A stretch of 21,445 nucleotides of DNA, from the NCBI GenBank assembly GCA_004298405.1, contig SCSL01000060.1, forward strand, positions 1 through 21,445, in the 5' to 3' direction. Source of the DNA: Patescibacteria group bacterium (lineage in GTDB: Bacteria > Patescibacteriota > Patescibacteriia > UBA9934 > GWF2-40-263). A program made the translations under genes and the position numbers. Numbering within the stretch: the stretch's first letter is position 1; every line of letters starts with the position of its first letter. Under the pieces are notes generated by a model, which searched no databases, was not told the DNA's origin, and worked only from the letters and a program-made list of their open reading frames with translations. Of the stretch, positions 16,748 through 21,445 are shown piece after piece.

Positions 16748-18738
16748 AAAAATACACCCTCCTTGGCAGTCCCCAGACGTTCGCAGAATGGATCCTCTGC
16801 GTGCTTACCTGTGCCATCCTCCTTACCCCGCTGTTATTCTTTCCCGACTATTTTAGTCCATTCACGAACGCGAAGCTCATGGGATTTCTTCTGCTCGTGG
16901 AAATAACGTTTCCTGTCTATCTCTTTGTCCGTTTCTCCAGATCCAACCGACCTGTTCTGCACCGCAACCCGATCATCATCTTGCTCCTGATCCTGATGCT
17001 CGCCATGAGTATCAGCGCCCTCTTTGGCGCAGATCCATTTAATAGCTTCTTTGGCAATGCGTCCCGACCAACAGGAGTCTTTTTCTACCTCCACCTGTCC
17101 GTCTTTTTTTTCTATCTTATTGAAATTCTTTCTCTCGACCAAAAATGGAAATCCCGTCTCATCCATCTTGTCACTGCCTTCGCAGGGGTAGCCGCTCTCT
17201 ATGGTCTGCTCGAGTCCTGGTTGCTTCCGGCATTTGTCAAAATCGACGGCCGCGTAGGAAGTATTTTTGGCAATCCATCGGTATTCGCCAGCTTCCTTCT
17301 TCTGCCGCTCTTTTTTTCGCTTGGCTGTTTTCAGGAATCGAGGCGTCCAAAAATTTTTCTCTTTCTTGCCTCCTCCTTAATCATCGTCTCGGCAATCTTT
17401 CTCACGGGAACACGCAGTGCACTGGTGGGACTTCTCGCGGGAGCCCTGTTCTGGATATCCTTACGTGCTCATCATGCACATCTTCCACGCAAATCCCTCG
17501 CCTTATGGTTCATCACCTTTGTCGTCCTTTTTGCAGGAATGTTCTTTGCCGTCCGAACGATGGTGCCAACAGACCATGCCCTCTATCGCCTCACGGACTT
17601 TTCGGATACCAACACCCAAGCACGTTTCACCTACTGGAAACTTGCGTTGATGGGATGGCTCGATCATCCATTTCTGGGCGTAGGGAGTGAAAATTTCTAT
17701 ACCATCGCGGATCAATATGGAGATCCTAGTGCCACGATATTCACATCTGTTTGGCCAGACAAATCGCATAGCGCGTTCATTGGACGCCTCTTGGCAACAG
17801 GGCTCGTAGGTATTGTTGTCTATCTATGTCTTCTGTTTTTTGTCGCTCGTAAACTCTTTACTTCCAAACAACCAGCTCATACCCTTTGGCTTGCAGGATT
17901 GATTGCCTATCTTGTCCATGGGTTCTTCCTATTTGAAACGGTGAGTGGACTCATTATCTTTTTCTTTCTGCTTGCCTTGTGTGCCAACGAGGGAATCTCA
18001 ACGAGCCAGCCATTACGCCCATCAAAAAATAAATTGCACAGGATACTCGTCACGGGAATGGGAGCACTGACCACCCTTGTCCTCGTACTGGGGTTTACCT
18101 ATCCGATGCATCAACTAATCTTGAACATCGGAAAAGGAAATCGCATCCTTCAAGAAGACGCACGCGTGGCCATAACCTACTATCAATCAACGGAATCTCT
18201 TCCTTTTATTTGGGATACGCGTCTGGTCGCAAGGACGTATGCCGATGCGTTCATGCAACAACTCCAAACACCCGTGCCTCAGAAAGAGATCGTTGATTCT
18301 TTGTTTAGAAAAACACAAGTCGCCTTTGACGTGACGCTTGTGCGACACCCTCTACAAGCGCAGGATTGGAATGGTCTTGCAAACATCTCATTACAGCAAG
18401 CGATTTGGGAAGACAGTGCTGTCTCAATCCAGGGCGTACAGGCGGTTGAACGCGCGATTGAGCTTGCACCTTTCAACCCCCTTCCACAGCAAACATTGAG
18501 CCAAATCTACGCTCACAACATTGCCATCTATGTTGCGCACGAACAGTATAGTGAGCTCGTCGCTGTGTACGAATTGCTTGTAGCGAATAATCCAAATGAA
18601 CTTCCTCTCTTAGCCAACCTCGCGGCGGCATATGCAAAGGCAGGTCAAAGAGAAAAGGCGATTGAAACCGCAAACCTACTGAAGGAACGCGATCCAGCGA
18701 GTGCGCCGGCCGTGGAGGCATTCTTGGAGAACTTATAA
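16744..18738 (+). CDS. Second O-antigen polymerase/ligase paralogue with C-terminal TPR region
   Basis: The 664-residue protein has the same plan as the product of 2617-4674: about 12 membrane segments (15-455) and a soluble tail. Matching landmarks are FGADPFNSFFG (94-104), TYWKLALMGWLDHPFLGVG (296-314) followed by SENF, and WPDKSHSAFIGRLLATG (337-353). The tail ends with two clear TPR-like helix pairs (about 565-655, with PLLANLAAAYAKAGQREKAI at 621-640). The loop Arg of the first paralogue (DRAH) is replaced by DKSH here, so the two probably differ in specificity or role. One may polymerise and the other ligate. The start is an ATGA overlap with the GT2 gene. Confidence 0.88.
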   Translation: MKKYTLLGSPQTFAEWILCVLTCAILLTPLLFFPDYFSPFTNAKLMGFLLLVEITFPVYLFVRFSRSNRPVLHRNPIIILLLILMLAMSISALFGADPFNSFFGNASRPTGVFFYLHLSVFFFYLIEILSLDQKWKSRLIHLVTAFAGVAALYGLLESWLLPAFVKIDGRVGSIFGNPSVFASFLLLPLFFSLGCFQESRRPKIFLFLASSLIIVSAIFLTGTRSALVGLLAGALFWISLRAHHAHLPRKSLALWFITFVVLFAGMFFAVRTMVPTDHALYRLTDFSDTNTQARFTYWKLALMGWLDHPFLGVGSENFYTIADQYGDPSATIFTSVWPDKSHSAFIGRLLATGLVGIVVYLCLLFFVARKLFTSKQPAHTLWLAGLIAYLVHGFFLFETVSGLIIFFFLLALCANEGISTSQPLRPSKNKLHRILVTGMGALTTLVLVLGFTYPMHQLILNIGKGNRILQEDARVAITYYQSTESLPFIWDTRLVARTYADAFMQQLQTPVPQKEIVDSLFRKTQVAFDVTLVRHPLQAQDWNGLANISLQQAIWEDSAVSIQGVQAVERAIELAPFNPLPQQTLSQIYAHNIAIYVAHEQYSELVAVYELLVANNPNELPLLANLAAAYAKAGQREKAIETANLLKERDPASAPAVEAFLENL

Positions 18739-18741
18739 TAT

Positions 18742-19881
18742 ATGCGCATCTTTTTTTTCATCACAAAATCTGAACAAGGGGGAGCCCAAACGCATGTCGC
18801 GCAACTCACACAATGGTTGGTTGGGCGTGGGCACGAGATCGTCGTGATGAGCGCTCCAGGCGGATGGCTCGCGCTGGAGGTTGAACGACTTGGTGCACGA
18901 TTTATTTCCAATGCACACCTGGACAATACAGCGAGTCCACTCCGTCTCTGGAAAAGCATTCGAACATTTCTGCGTGCCGTCGAGTCATTCAAACCGGATG
19001 TCGTTGCCTGTCATTCGACCATGGCGGGTCTGGTCGGTCGGTTGAGTCTGCGTTCGCGCATCCCGACAATCTTCACCGCGCACGGTTGGGGGTTCACCCA
19101 AGGAGCGCCTGCAATGCGACGACTCCTGCTTCCCTTCCTTGAGCGAATGGCCGGACACTTCTCATCAAAAATCATCTGCGTCTCTCGTAATGACTTCGAA
19201 CTGGCGCACCGTCATCACATCGCCCCAGATGAAAATCTCGTTCAGATATATAATGGGATTGACCTCCCTCTTCCGCCGCCACCTTTCCACCTTTCCACCT
19301 CCGCCACCTTTCCACCTCCGCCACCTTCTCTCCACGTCTTCTTCATCGGACGCCTAGCTCCGCCGAAAAATCCGTTCTTGCTCATGGAAGCGTTTGCACG
19401 TCTTGACCGCGCTCTCCAGGAACAGACGCGCATCACCATCATCGGCGACGGGCCTGACCGCGGGAAGCTCGAGGAACTCATCCAAACGCTCAAACTCCAA
19501 ACACACATCGAACTCGCCGGATCCCTCCCCCGCGAACACGTGCTCGCACGCCTGCGCGAAGAGGCCGATCTTTTTGTTCTGCTCTCCCGCTGGGAAGGAT
19601 TTCCCTACTCCATCTTGGAGGCTATGGCCGCAGGCGTCCCTGTGATTGCTTCGCGCGTCGGTGGCATCCCCGAGATGCTGGAACACGGCGGCGGCATCCT
19701 GCTCAAGCATGAAGACGCAGAAACGCTCGCACGAGCCCTTACCCTGCTCATTCAAGACGAGACTTACCGCGTCTTTCTCGCATCACAAGCACGTCTCATC
19801 GCCGAACAACAATTTTCCGTTGAGCGTATGTGTGAACGCACCTTTGCTCTGTATCTACTTTTCCCTTCCCAGCCGCTTTAG
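18742..19881 (+). CDS. Glycosyltransferase family 4 with proline-rich interdomain linker
   Basis: This 379-residue GT4 protein begins MRIFFFITKSEQGGAQTHV, the standard N-terminal loop, and has AHGWGFTQG (113-121) in the acceptor domain. The hinge VQIYNGIDLP (167-176) is followed by an unusual Pro/Ser/Thr-rich segment (175-197), encoded by a short tandem DNA repeat. The second domain then starts as VFFIGRLAPPKNP (199-211). EX7E is intact as E285 and E293 in WEGFPYSILEAMAAG. The stop codon TAG (19879-19881) lies inside the first hairpin of a REP-like element, so the last few residues (PSQPL) come from repeat flank. It is the last gene of the operon. A weak GGAG sits 12 bases before the ATG. Confidence 0.92.
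   Translation: MRIFFFITKSEQGGAQTHVAQLTQWLVGRGHEIVVMSAPGGWLALEVERLGARFISNAHLDNTASPLRLWKSIRTFLRAVESFKPDVVACHSTMAGLVGRLSLRSRIPTIFTAHGWGFTQGAPAMRRLLLPFLERMAGHFSSKIICVSRNDFELAHRHHIAPDENLVQIYNGIDLPLPPPPFHLSTSATFPPPPPSLHVFFIGRLAPPKNPFLLMEAFARLDRALQEQTRITIIGDGPDRGKLEELIQTLKLQTHIELAGSLPREHVLARLREEADLFVLLSRWEGFPYSILEAMAAGVPVIASRVGGIPEMLEHGGGILLKHEDAETLARALTLLIQDETYRVFLASQARLIAEQQFSVERMCERTFALYLLFPSQPL
19276..19327 (+). repeat. Imperfect 17-bp tandem repeat inside a GT4 gene
   Basis: The unit CCGCCACCTTTCCACCT occurs at 19276-19292 and 19301-19317, with an 8-base partial unit between them (19293-19300) and a 10-base partial at 19318-19327. A 17-base unit would shift the frame, but the spacing between full and final partial copies (25 and 17, total 42) keeps it. 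It encodes the Pro-rich linker between the two GT-B domains. Confidence 0.85.
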
Positions 19882-19908
19882 CGGCGTCACGAACGGGGCT
19901 AAAGCCCC
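19872..19908. repeat. REP-like pair of hairpins
   Basis: Two stem-loops follow each other. GCCGC (19872-19876) and GCGGC (19881-19885) enclose TTTA; GGGGC (19895-19899) and GCCCC (19904-19908) enclose TAAA. They are nine bases apart. The loops are mirror images, so the second hairpin looks like an inverted relative of the first, as in REP doublets. There is no T-run, so an intrinsic terminator is less likely. The glycosyltransferase stop codon is formed within the first hairpin. Confidence 0.6.
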
Positions 19909-19936
19909 TGAGAATAAGTTTCATTTCTGCTACAAT
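19908..19936 (+). promoter_or_regulatory. Putative promoter of the CCA-adding enzyme gene, probably leaderless
   Basis: CTGAGA (19908-19913) and TACAAT (19931-19936) are 17 bases apart and match the sigma70 consensus at 4 and 5 of 6 positions. The predicted transcription start falls at or next to the ATG at 19944, so the mRNA would have essentially no leader. The -35 abuts the second REP-like hairpin. Confidence 0.5.
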
Positions 19937-19943
19937 ATTCAAT

Positions 19944-21314
19944 ATGCGCAAGGAGGATCTTCTCATTTCAACACTCTCGTCTCATCGTGAGCTTTCATTT
20001 GTCGACGACTTCTTGTTCGAACACCCAACAGCCGGATTGTATCTTGTTGGCGGAGCGATACGCGATGCTTTGCTTGGTCGACACCCACGAGAGATCGATT
20101 TCGATTTCGTTGTAACAGGACTTGCCGCTGAAGACGTGGATGCGTGGTTCCGAACGCGCGGAAAACTCAGCCTTGTCGGCCAACATTTTGGTGTCTACAA
20201 ATTCATTCCCACAGGATTTTCTCCTCAGCAAACTTCGTTCATTGACATCGCTCTTCCTCGAACCGAGACTGTTTCTCAGGGGAGCCTGGGCGAATATAAA
20301 GATTTTGACGTCCAGTCCGATCCACATCTTCCGATTGAAACAGATCTCTCGCGCAGGGATTTTACGATCAACGCGATGGCGTTTGATGTCCGAGAAAAAA
20401 AACTGATCGATCCTTTTCACGGTCAGGAGGATCTCGCCCAAAAAACCATTCGCGCCGTAGGAAACCCTACGCAACGATTCACCGAAGACCTCTCGCGTAT
20501 CCTGCGAGGAATCCGATTTGCCTCGGAGCTCAATTTTGTTGTTGAACCGCAAACACGGCAGGCCATCAAAACGCTTGTTCCAAAATTGAATCTTCAAAAA
20601 AATGTTGATGGGGGTCGCGAATATGTTGTCCCTCGTGAGACCATTGGCATGGAACTGGCCAAAGCGTTTTCGCGCAATCCCACGCGAGCGATTCGCGAAC
20701 TCATCTCCCAAGGAGTTATTCAAGAACTTTTTCCGAGTGTCCAGGCAATATATGATGTCGACCAGACCTTCTTGAGTCCAATCGAAGGGACTCTTCCCGG
20801 AGAACTCCCCATTGTTGTCATCCTGCTGTTGCGCACACTCTCACAGGAAGAAATCCACGAAACTCTCTCCCAAACCGGACTAGACCGTCTACCGCGCGGA
20901 TCCTCACAGCGCACAGAGGCACAACTCATCACGGCAAGTATCCAACTCCTCCAGGAGGAATTTACGCCTCAGCAAATCGCGTCCATGCGGGCGAGTGAAT
21001 TCGAGAAAAAATTTTTCAATGGCAAAGGAAAACTCTTCATACGCTGTCTTGAGCTTCTGGAAAAAAAAGACCTCTCCGATGCGATACAAAAACGGCGTGC
21101 GAATATCGAAACCCGCTGGCTGGTAGATCACGATGAAACGATCGCTCCCCTCTTGTCTGGTCAAGATATCCTTGCCAAAGGCGTGCCCGCTGGTCCCGAG
21201 ATTCGCCACTGGCTCGATCGCGTCCGGGACTTGCAACTAGATGGAAGTCTAATGTGTCGTGAAGACGCTCTTGCGTGGCTCGAGCGTGAACTCAATCAAA
21301 AATCCTCCGAGTGA
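19944..21314 (+). CDS. cca: CCA tRNA nucleotidyltransferase
   Basis: The 456-residue protein has the class II polymerase-beta head: LVGGAIRDALLG (34-45) and the metal-binding D52/D54 in REIDFDFV (49-56). These are followed by RRDFTINAMAF (137-147), DPFHGQEDL (156-164), the neck motif EDLSRILRGIRFASEL (181-196) and a helical body. The tail segment GQDILAKGVPAGPEI (406-420) is common in bacterial CCA enzymes. It adds or repairs the 3' CCA of tRNAs; a poly(A) polymerase role is a less likely alternative. No HD phosphohydrolase motif is seen. An AAGGAGG lies just after the ATG (19949-19955), where it cannot serve as this start's ribosome site. The length and motifs support the ATG at 19944. It is unrelated to the glycan operon. 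Confidence 0.92.
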   Translation: MRKEDLLISTLSSHRELSFVDDFLFEHPTAGLYLVGGAIRDALLGRHPREIDFDFVVTGLAAEDVDAWFRTRGKLSLVGQHFGVYKFIPTGFSPQQTSFIDIALPRTETVSQGSLGEYKDFDVQSDPHLPIETDLSRRDFTINAMAFDVREKKLIDPFHGQEDLAQKTIRAVGNPTQRFTEDLSRILRGIRFASELNFVVEPQTRQAIKTLVPKLNLQKNVDGGREYVVPRETIGMELAKAFSRNPTRAIRELISQGVIQELFPSVQAIYDVDQTFLSPIEGTLPGELPIVVILLLRTLSQEEIHETLSQTGLDRLPRGSSQRTEAQLITASIQLLQEEFTPQQIASMRASEFEKKFFNGKGKLFIRCLELLEKKDLSDAIQKRRANIETRWLVDHDETIAPLLSGQDILAKGVPAGPEIRHWLDRVRDLQLDGSLMCREDALAWLERELNQKSSE

Positions 21315-21326
21315 TTGGGGGATTAT

Positions 21327-21388
21327 TGGTGGGCGGCAGAGGATTCGAACCTCTGACCTTCACAATGTCAATGTGACGCTCTAACCAA
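21327..21388 (-). tRNA. tRNA-Val(GAC), 3' portion; 5' acceptor strand and D-stem arm missing
   Basis: Read on the minus strand from the 3' end, the parts are: encoded CCA (21329-21327), discriminator A (21330), acceptor strand GCCGCCC (21337-21331), T-arm AGAGG-TTCGAAT-CCTCT (21354-21338), five-base variable loop, and anticodon stem TCACA/TGTGA with loop TTGACAT. The anticodon GAC is at 21369-21367, so the tRNA is valine. The D-arm keeps GAGC and the loop TTGGTTA. The expected preceding GCTC and acceptor GGGCGGC are not found; a GC-rich palindrome starts at 21390 instead. Either the gene is interrupted, or this is a remnant, or the assembly is chimeric here. Confidence 0.8.
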
Positions 21389-21389
21389 T

Positions 21390-21440
21390 CCCGACGCTCC
21401 GACCCCGGCTCTGCCGGGGTCGGAGGTCGGGACCCCGACC
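21390..21440. repeat. Large GC-rich palindromic element abutting the tRNA D-loop
   Basis: TCCGACCCCGGC (21398-21409) pairs perfectly with GCCGGGGTCGGA (21413-21424) around TCT. The stem continues after a small bulge as CCCGAC (21390-21395) with GTCGGG (21426-21431). An overlapping second palindrome, GGTCGGG (21425-21431) with CCCGACC (21434-21440), could form instead. The base composition differs strongly from the surroundings. It resembles REP-type or small transposon-end repeats; no T-run follows, so it is not a typical terminator. The element runs to or beyond the window edge. Confidence 0.7.
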
Positions 21441-21445
21441 GCGAA

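Noticed and set aside
18734..18739. Perfect TATAAT just before the last GT4 start
   Set aside because: It overlaps the preceding stop codon and is 2 bases from the ATG, so transcription would start inside the gene. No -35 is found 17 bases upstream.
19995..20723. A 242-codon minus-strand open frame inside cca
   Set aside because: It is antisense to the conserved polymerase head domain, and no family features were seen in its product.
21390..21431. Strong hairpin downstream of cca as an intrinsic terminator
   Set aside because: No T-run follows on either strand, and the hairpin is contiguous with the broken tRNA gene. A repeat element explains it better.
1..21445. Alternative genetic code with TGA read as an amino acid (Gracilibacteria/Absconditabacteria)
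   Set aside because: TGA ends many genes at sensible positions, often in ATGA overlaps with the next start, so the standard bacterial code applies.
1..21445. CRISPR arrays, complete insertion sequences or integrases
   Set aside because: No regularly spaced repeats and no transposase or recombinase coding regions were seen. Only short palindromic elements were found near the right end.

Overview
This window looks like a chromosomal piece of a Candidatus Patescibacteria (CPR) genome, or of a similar small-genome uncultured bacterium. The evidence is indirect: most genes abut or overlap by 1-14 bases, Shine-Dalgarno motifs are nearly absent, surface-polysaccharide genes are packed together, and a secreted cohesin-plus-repeat protein lies at one edge. 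TGA ends many of the genes, so the recoded lineages Gracilibacteria and Absconditabacteria are excluded. No marker gene fixes the exact phylum.

Layout. Positions 1-1047 (minus) hold the N-terminal 349 residues of a secreted protein with a signal peptide, a cohesin-like domain, acidic linkers and an internal repeat with paired cysteines. A 251-bp gap carries a plausible promoter for it. Positions 1299-4674 (minus) form a two-gene operon: an O-antigen polymerase/ligase-type membrane protein with a helical-repeat tail, then a polyprenyl-phosphate sugar-1-phosphate transferase that would start lipid-linked glycan synthesis. A 51-bp divergent region with inverted repeats separates this from a long plus-strand operon (4726-19881, 15 genes).

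The plus operon encodes a UDP-glucuronate-4-epimerase-like enzyme, a GDP-mannose 4,6-dehydratase, four GT4-type glycosyltransferases, one GT2 glycosyltransferase, five different SAM methyltransferases, an unrecognised alpha/alpha-toroid-like protein, a Wzx-type flippase and a second polymerase/ligase paralogue. Together these describe a Wzx/Wzy-type pathway: a sugar phosphate is loaded on a polyprenyl carrier, five glycosyltransferases extend the unit, methyltransferases decorate it, Wzx flips it, and two O-antigen-ligase-fold proteins polymerise it and/or attach it to a lipid or protein. No chain-length regulator, outer-membrane exporter, UDP-glucose dehydrogenase or 4-ketoreductase partner for Gmd is present.

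The middle block (10297-15932) is visibly more A+T-rich than its flanks and holds the least typical genes, so it may be an exchangeable serotype-like cassette. After the operon come a double hairpin of REP type, a CCA-adding enzyme gene with an apparently leaderless promoter, and on the minus strand the 3' three quarters of a tRNA-Val(GAC). That tRNA loses its match in the D-loop, where a large GC-rich palindrome begins.
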